A stretch of DNA of 64,000 bases from Paraburkholderia caffeinitolerans (GTDB lineage: Bacteria; Pseudomonadota; Gammaproteobacteria; Burkholderiales; Burkholderiaceae), in assembly GCF_902859945.1 (NCBI RefSeq), contig NZ_CADIKL010000031.1, forward strand, positions 32,461 through 96,460, given 5' to 3'. Below, in pieces: positions 1 through 8,349 of this stretch. The notes under the pieces were generated by a model. It searched no databases. It had not been told where the DNA came from and saw nothing but the letters and a program-made list of their open reading frames with translations. The position numbers and the translations under genes are program-made. Position 1 is the stretch's first letter, and the number at the start of each line of letters is the position of its first letter.

Positions 1-1131
1 GAGCCCCTTGCCCGACGAATAGATGCTGAGCGCGACGCCAAGCTGCAGCACCACGACAAAGAGAATCGCCAGCACGCGCACACGGGGCGTAGGCTCGATC
101 TTCCTGAACGAATCGAGGCCGGTGATCGCCGTGAGCTTCGCGCTGTAAATATTCATCGCAATCACGGGAAGGAACGCCACGATTGTGACCGCCACCACCA
201 CGCTCCCGAGGCGCGGCGACAGATCGCTGCCCACCTGGTTGAGCGCCACCAGCACGTCGGTGGCATGCAGGTGGTCGCCGAGCCAGCCGCCCACTGCGAT
301 CATCCACGCACCCGAGAGCGAGGCCCCGAGGAATACGGCGGCGATCAGCCGGCCGCTCGGCGTGTTCTTCGGCAGATAGCGCGAATAGTCGGACACATAG
401 GGCGCGTAGGCGATGTTGTAGCTCGCGGCAGCGGCAAACTGCGTGATGAACCCAGTCAAGGTGAAGCCAAGCGGCGCGGGCGGCGGCGTGCCGGGCAGCG
501 CCGCCGGCAGCGGCAGATCGGGCACCCAGTGCATGAGCACCGCCAGTGTGACGAGGCCATACAGCGGTAGCGAGAGATACAGCGCCCACTTGAAGCTGCG
601 ATGCATCCAGTCGTGGCCGAGAATCGCCAGAAGCGCCGCAGGCACGGTGACGACGAGCGCCACCTTGAGCGGGTCCCAGCCGAACAGCGCCTTGAGCCCT
701 TGCATCATCAGCACGAGGTTCACGATGTTAAAGCCCGCGAACACAAACAACGTGGCGAGCAGCACGAGCACCACGCCGCGATAGCCGAATTGCGCGCGCG
801 ACTGGATCATCTGCGGCAGACCCAGATGCGGGCCCTGCGAGCCGTGAAACGCCATGAACAACGTACCGAACATGATGCCCAGTGTGCCCGCGACCGTTGT
901 CCATAGCGCACTCAGCCCGACGCTCGGCCCGACGAAGCCAATCGTCATCGTGAAGAACGTGAAGTTGCCGAGAAACCAGAACGGTCCCTGGCGCGATAGC
1001 CGGTCGGTGCGCTCGCTCTCCGGAATGAAATCGATCGAATGCCCCTCGATCGCGCCATGCTCGCCGGCGGCGGCCGCTGGTGCTGCGATCGTTGCTGCGA
1101 CTCTGTCGTGTGCTTCCATCGTGTGCCCCAT
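1..1131 (-). CDS. NCS1-family nucleobase/cation symporter (partial, C-terminus missing)
   Basis: An integral inner-membrane permease of the NCS1 (CodB/purine-cytosine permease) family, cut by the left window edge: 377 codons are open and the C-terminus is missing. After a hydrophilic N-terminus of about 55 residues come the family signatures GPFWFLGNF, a QGPHLGLPQMIQSRAQFGY loop and SYNIAYAPYVSDYSRYLP, separated by strongly hydrophobic segments. NCS1 proteins import nucleobases, hydantoins, thiamine precursors and similar small nitrogen compounds with H+ or Na+. It lies just downstream of an aldehyde dehydrogenase and a ureohydrolase on the same strand, so the substrate may be a guanidino or amine compound; that is inference. 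An in-frame ATG at 1119, seven bases after a GGGG, is an equally good start. Confidence 0.85.
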   Translation of the reverse strand, partial: MGHTMEAHDRVAATIAAPAAAAGEHGAIEGHSIDFIPESERTDRLSRQGPFWFLGNFTFFTMTIGFVGPSVGLSALWTTVAGTLGIMFGTLFMAFHGSQGPHLGLPQMIQSRAQFGYRGVVLVLLATLFVFAGFNIVNLVLMMQGLKALFGWDPLKVALVVTVPAALLAILGHDWMHRSFKWALYLSLPLYGLVTLAVLMHWVPDLPLPAALPGTPPPAPLGFTLTGFITQFAAAASYNIAYAPYVSDYSRYLPKNTPSGRLIAAVFLGASLSGAWMIAVGGWLGDHLHATDVLVALNQVGSDLSPRLGSVVVAVTIVAFLPVIAMNIYSAKLTAITGLDSFRKIEPTPRVRVLAILFVVVLQLGVALSIYSSGKGL

Positions 1132-1191
1132 GTCGTAATGGACGATGCTGCGTAAAGATAAATCCCGGTAAGACGTCAGGGAGACGCCGCC

Positions 1192-2706
1192 CTATGCGTC
1201 GTTCAGCGTGATCCAGACGGCTTTTGTCTCCATCAGCGAGTCGAGTTGCTCGGAGCCGAGGTCCTTGCCGAAGCCCGACGCCTTGAAGCCGCCGAACGGC
1301 ATCGCCGGATCGATCGTGCTGTGCGCGTTCACGTAGACGCTGCCTGCGCGCAGCTTCGGCACCAGCGCATGCACGCGGTTCAGATCGCGCGAATAGATCG
1401 CGGCGGCAAGTCCATAGGGCGTATCGTTGGCGAGCGCGACCGCCTCGTTCAAATCGTCGAACGGCGCGCTCACGAGCACGGGGCCGAAGATCTCCTCCTT
1501 CACGATCCGCATGTCCGGGCGGCAATGCGCGAAAATCGTCGGTTGAACGAAATAACCCGAGCCTTCCACATTGCGCCCGCCATACACGAGTTCCGCGCCT
1601 TCGCGCCGGCCTGTCTCGATCCATGACGTCACGCGCGCCTTCTGCTGCGCCGAAACCAGCGGGCTGATGAAGCAGTCGCGATCGAGACCCGGCGCGATCT
1701 TGAGCGTGCGCGTGTAGTCGATCAGCGCGGCGAGAAAGCGCTCGTGCACGCCGCGCTGCACGTAGAGGCGGCTACCGGCGTCGCACACCTGCCCCGAGTT
1801 GAAGAACATGCCATTGGCCACCGCGCGTGCGGCGGCCTCGACGTCCGCGTCGTCGAGCACGAGCACCGGGGACTTGCCGCCCAGTTCCAGCGTGACGCGC
1901 TTGACGCCGTCGACCGCCGCACTGCCGACGTCGCGCCCCACCGCCGTCGAGCCGGTGAACGTCACTTTGTCGATGCCGGGGTGGCGCGCCATCGCCGCGC
2001 CAATCACGTCGCCGCGCCCGGTCACAACGTTCACCACGCCATCGGGAATGCCGGCCTCCTGCACGAGCTGCGCGAAGCGCAAGGTCGAGAGCGAGGTCAG
2101 TTCCGCGGGCTTGATCACCGCCGTGCAGCCCACCGCGAGCGCGGCAGCGAGCTTCCACGCCAGGGTTTGCAGCGGAAAATTCCACGGCACGATGATGCCG
2201 ACCACGCCCACCGGCTCCTTGCGCGTATAGGCGAGGTAGTGGCCCGGCAGCGAAGGCTCGACGGTGCGACCGTGCAGCTTGGAAGCCCAGCCCGCGAAAT
2301 AGCGATACGTATCGATGGTGCCCTGGATGTCCACGTCGCGCGCATTCGCCACCGACTTGCCGACGTCGATGGATTCGATCTCGGCGAGTTCGTCGGCGTG
2401 GGCCTCGACGAGATCGGCGAGGCGGTGCAGCAGGCGCTCGCGTTCGAGCGGCTTCAGACGCCGCCACGCGCCGCCATCGAATTGCGCGCGCGCCGCCGCG
2501 ACCGCGCGATCGAGGTCGCCGGTCGTGGCGAGCGGAATCTGCGTGATGACGCCTTCGGTGGAGGGCTCGATCACGTCGAGCCCCTCGCCCTCGCCGCCCG
2601 CAACGAACGCCCCGCCAATCAACATGCGCTGCGGCTGCTCGAGAAAGCGCCGCGTCTCCTCGCGCACGCCGAACTGCTCCAGATAGTTTCGTACGATGGA
2701 GTCCAT
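1192..2706 (-). CDS. NAD(P)-dependent aldehyde dehydrogenase
   Basis: A soluble ALDH-superfamily enzyme (504 aa, usual length) that should oxidise an aldehyde to its acid. Visible family elements in order are PWNFPLQT, the FTGSTAVG nucleotide-binding turn, the general-base Glu in VTLELGGKSP, the catalytic Cys in FFNSGQVCDAGSR, and EEIFGPVL near the C-terminus. I chose the ATG at 2706 because AGGAGA precedes it; an upstream in-frame start at 2745 would add 13 residues without a ribosome site. It sits between the permease and the ureohydrolase on one strand. After a ureohydrolase, an enzyme of this kind could oxidise 4-aminobutyraldehyde or 4-guanidinobutyraldehyde, but the sequence does not fix the substrate. 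Confidence 0.9.
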   Translation of the reverse strand: MDSIVRNYLEQFGVREETRRFLEQPQRMLIGGAFVAGGEGEGLDVIEPSTEGVITQIPLATTGDLDRAVAAARAQFDGGAWRRLKPLERERLLHRLADLVEAHADELAEIESIDVGKSVANARDVDIQGTIDTYRYFAGWASKLHGRTVEPSLPGHYLAYTRKEPVGVVGIIVPWNFPLQTLAWKLAAALAVGCTAVIKPAELTSLSTLRFAQLVQEAGIPDGVVNVVTGRGDVIGAAMARHPGIDKVTFTGSTAVGRDVGSAAVDGVKRVTLELGGKSPVLVLDDADVEAAARAVANGMFFNSGQVCDAGSRLYVQRGVHERFLAALIDYTRTLKIAPGLDRDCFISPLVSAQQKARVTSWIETGRREGAELVYGGRNVEGSGYFVQPTIFAHCRPDMRIVKEEIFGPVLVSAPFDDLNEAVALANDTPYGLAAAIYSRDLNRVHALVPKLRAGSVYVNAHSTIDPAMPFGGFKASGFGKDLGSEQLDSLMETKAVWITLNDA

Positions 2707-2802
2707 CGTTGTCTCCTGATATTGCGCGGCGCCGTGCGGGCGCATCGCGCTTTCATGTTGGGTGCCGTTGCCGGCGCAAAGGCTGCAGATGCCGTCGATG
2801 CC

Positions 2803-3777
2803 TTAGCGCGACCGCTGGCTGCGCGCGTGAAAAATGAAGCCGATGGAATTCAGCAGCAGTTGCGCCGCGAGAATCGGCGTGACGCCCGCCGGATCGTAGG
2901 CCGGGGCCACCTCGACGAGGTCCATGCCCACGACGTTGCCGTGACTGCGGCGCGCAAGCCCCTGGATGATTTCCAGCACCTCGTAGTAGGTGAAGCCGCC
3001 GTGGCTCGGCGTGCCCGTGCCCGGCGCGATGGACGGGTCGAAGCCGTCGATGTCGATCGTGATGTAGTAGGCGCGGCCCTCGGGAATGCGTTCGAGCACG
3101 CCTTGCGTGCCGAGCCGGCGCACATCGCGCACCGACATAATGTCCGAGCCCGCTGCGCGTGCCGCATCGTAGTCGCTGCGATTCGACGAAGAAACATTGC
3201 GGATGCCGAGTTGCGTCATGCCGCTGATATGCTGCATTTCCGAGGCACGCCGCAGCGGATTGCCGTGCCCATAGCGCACGCCATGGCGCTCGTCGACGAA
3301 GTCCAGATGCGCGTCGAAGTGCACGATGTGAATGGGGCCGCGGCCTTCGAACGCCTGAATCACGGGTGCGTGAATCGAATGATCGCCGCCCAGCGTGATG
3401 GGCATCGCGCCGTTCTCGAGAATCTTGCGCACCGCGCTTTCGATGTTGGCGTTGCTCGCGGCCATGTCGGTATGGACAATGTCGGCGTCGCCCACGTCCA
3501 CCATGCGGACCTGGTCGCGCGTCAGATACAGCGCGTCGTCTTCGTGGTCGTAAGCACCCGCATGGCCGAACGAGAACAGCGTAGACGCTTCGCGGATGCT
3601 GCGCGGCCCGAAGCGCGCGCCCGAGCGCCATTGCGTGCCCATGTCGTTGGGGGCGCCAAGAATCGCCACATCGGCGTCGATACGGTCCCAGTCGAGGCAG
3701 ACCGGCGATTTCGCGAAGGTGCAATGTCCCACGAACGGCAAGTCCAGCCGCCCGCTTTCATACGTATTGCCCGGCAT
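2803..3777 (-). CDS. Agmatinase/guanidinobutyrase-family ureohydrolase
   Basis: A binuclear-manganese ureohydrolase (324 aa) that should cleave a guanidino group to urea plus an amine. All metal-ligand motifs are present: ITLGGDHSI near residue 135, HFDAHLDF near 160 and DIDGFDPSIAPGTGTP near 240. The start has GGAG upstream. It is the first gene of the leftward set and is transcribed divergently from a LysR regulator across 175 bp. Pseudomonas guanidinobutyrase (gbuA with a divergent LysR gene) has a similar arrangement, and the length is close to GbuA and agmatinase. Agmatine, guanidinobutyrate and guanidinopropionate are all possible substrates; motifs alone do not separate them. Confidence 0.88.
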   Translation of the reverse strand: MPGNTYESGRLDLPFVGHCTFAKSPVCLDWDRIDADVAILGAPNDMGTQWRSGARFGPRSIREASTLFSFGHAGAYDHEDDALYLTRDQVRMVDVGDADIVHTDMAASNANIESAVRKILENGAMPITLGGDHSIHAPVIQAFEGRGPIHIVHFDAHLDFVDERHGVRYGHGNPLRRASEMQHISGMTQLGIRNVSSSNRSDYDAARAAGSDIMSVRDVRRLGTQGVLERIPEGRAYYITIDIDGFDPSIAPGTGTPSHGGFTYYEVLEIIQGLARRSHGNVVGMDLVEVAPAYDPAGVTPILAAQLLLNSIGFIFHARSQRSR

Positions 3778-3875
3778 GAGTGTCTCCGTGTGTGATCCGC
3801 TGGCTAATCCAGTCGGTAATCGGTGAACGACCCGGTTTATGTCGGGCCGCCGCTTTGAGACACTATGTCGGTATT

Positions 3876-3925
3876 ATTTTTGACCAAAAATCCCGGGTAT
3901 CAGATGTTCATATCGGAATATCCGA
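3876..3925. promoter_or_regulatory. Divergent control region with a LysR-type box
   Basis: Two inverted repeats lie between the ureohydrolase and the LysR gene. ATTTTTG-AC-CAAAAAT spans 3876-3891, and TCGGA-ATA-TCCGA spans 3913-3925. The second fits the T-N11-A rule for LysR-family boxes and lies 28 bp before the regulator start. That the adjacent regulator binds here is inference from position and family. Confidence 0.5.
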
Positions 3926-3952
3926 AGCAAGCGATCATGGAGAACGCGGGCA

Positions 3953-4903
3953 ATGATGCAACTGCAGGACGTCGATCTCAAACTACTCAGGGTTTTCATG
4001 CATGTCGTGCGCTGTGGCGGCTTCTCCGCGGCCCAAGCCACCCTGAACGTAAGCCAGTCGACCATCAGCGAGCAGATGACCACGCTCGAAACGCGCCTCG
4101 GCCTCAAGCTGTGCGAGCGCGGCCGCGGCGGCTTTCGCCTGACCGAGCACGGGCTCGCGACCTATGAGGCGGCCCAGCGCCTGCAGGTGGCCGTGGAGGC
4201 GTTCTGCATGGACACGGATGCGCTCAAGCAGCACATCGCGGGCAGGCTCTATCTTGGGATCATCGACAACACGGTGACGGACAGCGCCTCGCCGCTGCCG
4301 CGGGCCTTGCAGAAGTTCGTCTCGCGCGGCGACGACGTGCATGTCGACGTCTACGTCGGCACGCCGGCGGAACTCGAAGAGCGCGTGCTCGACGGCCGGC
4401 TCCATGTCGCGATCGGCCACTTCCCGATCCACGTGCCGGGTCTCACCTACACCGAGCTCTATCTAGAGCCCGACGGGCTCTATTGCGGCAAAGGGAATCC
4501 GCTCTTTGAAGGTGCTCGGGATAACGGCATTCAGACCGAAGCCATCGCCACGAGCCGCATTGCCGCGCGCGGCTACCTGCAACAGCACGACCTGAAGATG
4601 CTGAGTGCGAGCAAGGCCGCGGCGACCGTCGACAACGTCGAGGCGCAGGCGATCCTGATTCTCTCGGGCGCGTATATAGGATTCCTGCCTAACCATTACG
4701 CGGCGCGCTGGGTCCAACGCGACGAGATGCGGCGCATTGGTCCCGAGCAGTTCGGCATGCAGTCGCCCTTTTGCGCGGCGACGCGCCGGGCAGCCGCCGT
4801 CCCCTCGATTTTGCAGGCCTTTATGGTGGACCTGCAGGAAGCCTGGCAGCATGAACACGCGGGCGAAGCCGCAACTGAAAAGCGGCCCGCACGCCGCAAA
4901 TAG
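3953..4903 (+). CDS. LysR-family transcriptional regulator
   Basis: A 316-aa LysR-type regulator. An N-terminal winged helix-turn-helix (about residues 8-65, including SAAQATLNVSQSTISEQM) is followed by a periplasmic-binding-protein-like effector domain. It is divergent from the ureohydrolase operon and most likely controls it and itself. Two ATG codons follow each other in frame (3953 and 3956) and neither has a strong ribosome site, so the exact start is open. The C-terminus ends in a basic tail (EKRPARRK). Confidence 0.9.
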   Translation: MMQLQDVDLKLLRVFMHVVRCGGFSAAQATLNVSQSTISEQMTTLETRLGLKLCERGRGGFRLTEHGLATYEAAQRLQVAVEAFCMDTDALKQHIAGRLYLGIIDNTVTDSASPLPRALQKFVSRGDDVHVDVYVGTPAELEERVLDGRLHVAIGHFPIHVPGLTYTELYLEPDGLYCGKGNPLFEGARDNGIQTEAIATSRIAARGYLQQHDLKMLSASKAAATVDNVEAQAILILSGAYIGFLPNHYAARWVQRDEMRRIGPEQFGMQSPFCAATRRAAAVPSILQAFMVDLQEAWQHEHAGEAATEKRPARRK

Positions 4904-4908
4904 GCGTA

Positions 4909-4930
4909 CGCCCGCGTGCTCACGCGGGCG
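4909..4930. terminator. GC-rich hairpin between convergent genes
   Basis: CGCCCGCGTG and CACGCGGGCG form a perfect 10-bp inverted repeat with a 2-nt centre, six bases after the LysR stop and before the converging dadA-like stop. No T-run follows on either strand, so it is at best a weak or Rho-assisted bidirectional terminator. Confidence 0.4.
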
Positions 4931-4971
4931 GCCATGGTGTGCTGCAGTGGAATGCCGCTATGGCGCTGCGC

Positions 4972-6225
4972 TCAGGAGGTGGCGAAGCGAACGCCCTGGG
5001 CACTGTCCGCCATGCCTTCGATCAACGCGGCGACGTTCTCCGCTGTTACCGCCGACAAAGTCCAGCCGAGGTGCCCGTGCCCGGTGTTGTAGAACACGCC
5101 CGGCATGCGTCCCCGGCCGACCTTCGGCAGCATGCTCGGCAGCATGGGCCGCAGTCCCGCCCATGGGATCACGCGCGAGGTACTGACCTGCGGGAACAGC
5201 CGCCGCGTCCACTCGACAAGCGGCGCGACACGGTCCGCGCGAATGTCCCGGTTAAAGCCATTGATCTCGGCCGTGCCGGCCACGCGGAACCGGTCGGCCC
5301 CCAGCCGGCTCGTGACGATCTTGGCGCTTTCATCTAGCAGGCTGACCCACGGCGCCGCGCGCTGGCTCGTTTCGTCGTCGAGGCAAACCGTGATCGAATA
5401 GCCCTTCACCGGATAAACGTTCACGTGGTCGCCCAGCATCGACGCGAATACGCGGCTGTTGACGCCAGCGCAAACGACGATGCGGTCGAACCTTTCGTTA
5501 TCCGAAGCACCCTGCTCTGCAGCCGATACGGTAAAAGCGCCATCCGAATCGCGCCGGATCGCCGTGATCTGCGTGTCGTGGCGAAACTCCACGCCATGCC
5601 GCACGCACGCCTGCGTCAGTCCGCGCGTGAACTTGTGGATGTCGCCGGTCGAATCCGAGGGCGTGAAAAAGCCGCCGAAAAACGCTCCGTCCAGCGTCGG
5701 CTCGATCTGCCGGATCTCGGCCGCCGTCACAGGCCTGCGATCGAGACCGCCTTCGGTCAAAATGGCATTGACCTTCGAGGAAGCGTCGAAGCTCTTGCGG
5801 TCCCTGAAGATATGCAGGATGCCGCGCTGCTCCAGATCGAATTCGATCCCCTCCTTGCGCGCGGTCTCGAACAAGTGCTCGCGGGCCGCGATGGCGAGGC
5901 GCACCGTTTCTAGCGTGTTCGCCCGATAGTTCGGAATCTGCCGCAGGAACTCGGCCATCCACGAGTATTTGTGCCAGCCCGGCAGCGGATTCACCAGCAG
6001 AGGCGCGTCGCGCGTGAGCATCCAGCGCAGGCCTTTGAGAACGGTGGCGGTGCTGTTCCAGACTTCGGCGTTGCATGCGGAGAGTTGACCGCCGTTCGCG
6101 AACGAAGTCTCCATCGCGCTATAGCGGTGGCGTTCGAACACGGTAACGCGAAAACCGCGCTTTGCGAGGGCGTAAGCGGTCGTGACGCCGGTAATCCCGG
6201 CGCCAATAATGGCGATTCGTGACAT
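4972..6225 (-). CDS. dadA: DadA-like FAD-dependent D-amino-acid/amine dehydrogenase
   Basis: A DAO-superfamily flavoenzyme (417 aa) that removes hydride from amino acids and passes electrons on to the respiratory chain. The N-terminus carries the dinucleotide fold IGAGITG...VTVFERH, then SFANGGQLSACNAEVWNS, which corresponds to the DadA signature, and near the C-terminus GHGHLGWTLSA. The ATG at 6225 puts the nucleotide-binding motif at residues 4-12. In-frame starts farther upstream fall in the riboswitch leader and are rejected. A tandem glycine riboswitch precedes it, so its expression should respond to glycine. The true substrate may therefore be glycine or a glycine-yielding amine rather than D-alanine. 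The enzyme class is secure; the exact substrate is not. Confidence 0.8.
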   Translation of the reverse strand: MSRIAIIGAGITGVTTAYALAKRGFRVTVFERHRYSAMETSFANGGQLSACNAEVWNSTATVLKGLRWMLTRDAPLLVNPLPGWHKYSWMAEFLRQIPNYRANTLETVRLAIAAREHLFETARKEGIEFDLEQRGILHIFRDRKSFDASSKVNAILTEGGLDRRPVTAAEIRQIEPTLDGAFFGGFFTPSDSTGDIHKFTRGLTQACVRHGVEFRHDTQITAIRRDSDGAFTVSAAEQGASDNERFDRIVVCAGVNSRVFASMLGDHVNVYPVKGYSITVCLDDETSQRAAPWVSLLDESAKIVTSRLGADRFRVAGTAEINGFNRDIRADRVAPLVEWTRRLFPQVSTSRVIPWAGLRPMLPSMLPKVGRGRMPGVFYNTGHGHLGWTLSAVTAENVAALIEGMADSAQGVRFATS

Positions 6226-6274
6226 GACATGGTCCAGATTAGATTGAGCACTGTCGTTTCCGACACCTGTGCCC

Positions 6275-6470
6275 CATCTGTCCATGTACCTGAGAGTTTC
6301 TTTCCGTGCCGGCGCTGGACGCGCCGGCACGGAAATCTCCTTCGGTGGGCGCGTGCGCGCCGCTCTCCAGATGTTCTCGCTGCAGGGTCCTTGTGCCTGA
6401 GAGTTTCCGGGGCGGTTGCTCCGTCGGCGCCGTCAAGTGCTTTCGCAGTGACAGTCTCTCCCGCTGCAGC
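6275..6470 (-). promoter_or_regulatory. Tandem glycine riboswitch (two aptamers)
   Basis: Read on the minus strand, this leader contains two glycine (gcvT-type) aptamers. Aptamer 1 spans 6470-6379 and is closed by GCTGCAG/CTGCAGC. It holds GGGAGAG and, after a hairpin, the conserved GGAAACTCTCAGGCACAAGG. Aptamer 2 spans 6373-6275 and is closed by CATCTG/CAGATG. It holds GGAGAGCG, ACCGAAGGAG, a long GC hairpin, and AAACTCTCAGGTACATGG. The linker is only 5 nt, as usual for tandem glycine aptamers. A TGTCG/CGACA stem at 6252-6265 and the dadA start follow, so this may be the expression platform. Direction (on or off) cannot be read with confidence. Confidence 0.92.
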
Positions 6471-6485
6471 TGGTCGAACAGTGCA

Positions 6486-6514
6486 ACGATAGCGGGCCGT
6501 TATTGCCGGTGCAA
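6486..6514 (-). promoter_or_regulatory. Sigma70-type promoter for the riboswitch-dadA transcript
   Basis: On the minus strand TTGCAC (6514-6509) and TATCGT (6491-6486) are separated by exactly 17 bp. The expected transcription start near 6478 lies just upstream of the first aptamer stem at 6470. The position match supports the call. Confidence 0.6.
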
Positions 6515-6531
6515 GCGTTTTTTCGCACGCA

Positions 6532-7269
6532 TCAATGCGCAAGAATCCCCATCGCCGTTTTCTTCAATTCCAGAAAATTCGGCTCGAACGCCACATTCGG
6601 CGTGCGCGGGCGGTCCAGTTCGATGGGCACGTCGAGTGCAACGCGCCCCGGGCGCGCCGAAAGCACCACAAGCCGTGTACCGAGAAGGATCGCTTCGTCA
6701 ATGTCGTGAGTAATGAACACGATCGTGCAGTGAAGCTGGTCCCACAGTGACGTCAAGAACGTCTGCATGGAGCTGCGCGTCTGCGCATCGAGTGCGCCGA
6801 AGGGCTCGTCCATCAGCAGCACCTTCGGCTTCATGACGAGCGCGCGCGCGATTGCCACGCGTTGCTGCATGCCGCCCGACAACTCATAGGGCTTGTGCTT
6901 GGCAAAGGACTCCAGGCCGATGATCTTCAAAATCTCCGCGGAATCCTTGCGCCGCTGCGCCTTGGGCACCGAGTGCAGCGACGGGCCGAACTCGATGTTT
7001 TCTTCCACGCTGAGCCACGGATACAAGCCGGCCTGCTGGAACACCACGACACGGTCGGCGCCCGGCTCGTCCTTGACCTCGCCATCGATGTAGATGTTGC
7101 CCCGCGAGGGGGAAGTCAGACCGGCGAGCAGGTGCAGCAAGGTCGTCTTTCCGCAGCCGGAAGAGCCGAGCACGGTGATGAATTCGCCGCCCCGGAACTG
7201 CAGATTGATGTTTTCCAGTGCCGTGGTGGCGCCGAAGGTCTTGTACAGGGAATCGATGACGATGTTCAA
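6532..7269 (-). CDS. ABC importer ATPase, sulfonate/taurine/nitrate type
   Basis: The cytoplasmic ATP-hydrolysing subunit of an ABC importer (245 aa). It carries Walker A (GSSGCGKTT, near residue 35), the Q-loop FQQAGLYPW, the ABC signature LSGGMQQRVAIARAL, Walker B with LLMDEPFGALD, and a switch His in FITHDID. It resembles the SsuB/TauB/NrtD group. The start is a TTG at 7269 placed five bases after AGGAGA. It is the last gene of a leftward permease, binding protein, ATPase set. Adjacent sulfonate-catabolism genes make a sulfonate such as taurine the likeliest substrate. Confidence 0.9.
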   Translation of the reverse strand: MNIVIDSLYKTFGATTALENINLQFRGGEFITVLGSSGCGKTTLLHLLAGLTSPSRGNIYIDGEVKDEPGADRVVVFQQAGLYPWLSVEENIEFGPSLHSVPKAQRRKDSAEILKIIGLESFAKHKPYELSGGMQQRVAIARALVMKPKVLLMDEPFGALDAQTRSSMQTFLTSLWDQLHCTIVFITHDIDEAILLGTRLVVLSARPGRVALDVPIELDRPRTPNVAFEPNFLELKKTAMGILAH

Positions 7270-7305
7270 GTTCGTCTCCTCGTCGACGGTCAGACTGTCA
7301 ATGGG

Positions 7306-8325
7306 TCAATGCGCCAATGATTTCGAATACTGCGGAGCGACATTCGCGTCGAAGTTCGCCGGCACGGACGTAATGCGCCCTATCTTGTTGAGCACCTTGG
7401 CGGTATTCACAAGCGTCTGGTACGTCGCCGAGGTCTTGACGCCGGCGTCGATGCCCATCACCTTGGGCGTCGTCTGGTCCGCGCCGGAGAACAGTTCGTA
7501 ACCGGCGAGTTCGCTCGTCGCCACCGGCACGGTCACGCCCGTCGCCTTCGCCATTTCGGCGATGGCCTGGTCGCGATTCTTCATGGTCACCTGATAGCCC
7601 GCGTCGAGCGCCGTGACGAAGCCGGTAACCAGGTCCGGGTGCGCTTTCGCCCAATCCGCGTTGGCGATGCACACGTTGTAGCTCGACGCTTCGCGCGGCA
7701 GGTCGCCGTCGGTCTTGATGGCCTTGCCGCCGGCGGCGCGCAGCGCGCTGAAGACCGGATCCCAGACGATGGCCGCGTCGATCGCGCCGGTCACCCACGA
7801 GGTGCGCATCTGCGGCGGCGCCATGTTGACCTGGGTGACCGACTCATACGGCACATGCGCTTGCGCCAGGAAGGTCGCCAGTTCGAAGGAAGCCTGGGAG
7901 CCCGCCACGATCGCGATCTTCTTGCCTTTCAGCCCCGCAACGTCGTGGATGCCGCTATCGGGCTTGACCACGATGCCAGCCGCATTGGTATAGCGCTCCT
8001 GGTTGTACACGATGGCCATCGGCAGGCCCTGGGCGATGGCCGTGACGAGCGGCGGCACGCCAAGCCCGCACATGAACGTGAGGCTGTTCGACGCCAGCGC
8101 GCTCATGGCCGCCGGGCCAGAGCTGAAGAGCTTGTACTGGACATCGGCGTTCATATGCTTTTCGAACAGATGCTCGGCCATCGACACCATGTACGGATCG
8201 GCGCCGTTGTCCTCGTAGCCGATGATGACTTCGGGCTTGCCCTGGGCGTAAGCCGCGCCCGGCATCAGGCAACTGCTCGCAAGTAGCGCCGCGCTTACGC
8301 CAAAGATCCATTGCATCTTTTTCAT
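7306..8325 (-). CDS. ABC importer periplasmic substrate-binding protein (SsuA/TauA/NMT1-like)
   Basis: A 339-aa secreted binding protein. A signal peptide of about 27 residues (MKKMQWIF... ending PGAAYAQG) precedes a type-II periplasmic binding fold. Segments such as SNSLTFMCGLGVPPL, GLKGKKIAIVAGSQASFELA and WVTGAIDAAIVWDPV are typical of the SsuA/TauA/THI5-NMT1 group. It delivers ligand to the permease encoded directly upstream. AGGAGA precedes the ATG. Family resemblance suggests an alkanesulfonate or taurine ligand, supported by the xsc gene nearby, but a nitrate- or pyrimidine-type ligand is not excluded. Confidence 0.88.
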   Translation of the reverse strand: MKKMQWIFGVSAALLASSCLMPGAAYAQGKPEVIIGYEDNGADPYMVSMAEHLFEKHMNADVQYKLFSSGPAAMSALASNSLTFMCGLGVPPLVTAIAQGLPMAIVYNQERYTNAAGIVVKPDSGIHDVAGLKGKKIAIVAGSQASFELATFLAQAHVPYESVTQVNMAPPQMRTSWVTGAIDAAIVWDPVFSALRAAGGKAIKTDGDLPREASSYNVCIANADWAKAHPDLVTGFVTALDAGYQVTMKNRDQAIAEMAKATGVTVPVATSELAGYELFSGADQTTPKVMGIDAGVKTSATYQTLVNTAKVLNKIGRITSVPANFDANVAPQYSKSLAH

Positions 8326-8349
8326 TTTTCGTCTCCTCGGATGACCCGA

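Noticed and set aside
1744..3795. A 683-codon open frame on the plus strand
   Set aside because: It is antisense to the aldehyde dehydrogenase and ureohydrolase, His/Arg/Ala-rich as expected from a GC-skewed shadow frame, and lacks any domain. The same holds for long antisense frames at 9731-11341, 11954-13675, 22785-24533, 46783-49293 and 51522-54341.
6226..6330. Upstream start for the DadA-like protein
   Set aside because: It would translate the second riboswitch aptamer; the FAD-binding motif must lie close to the N-terminus, which the ATG at 6225 provides.
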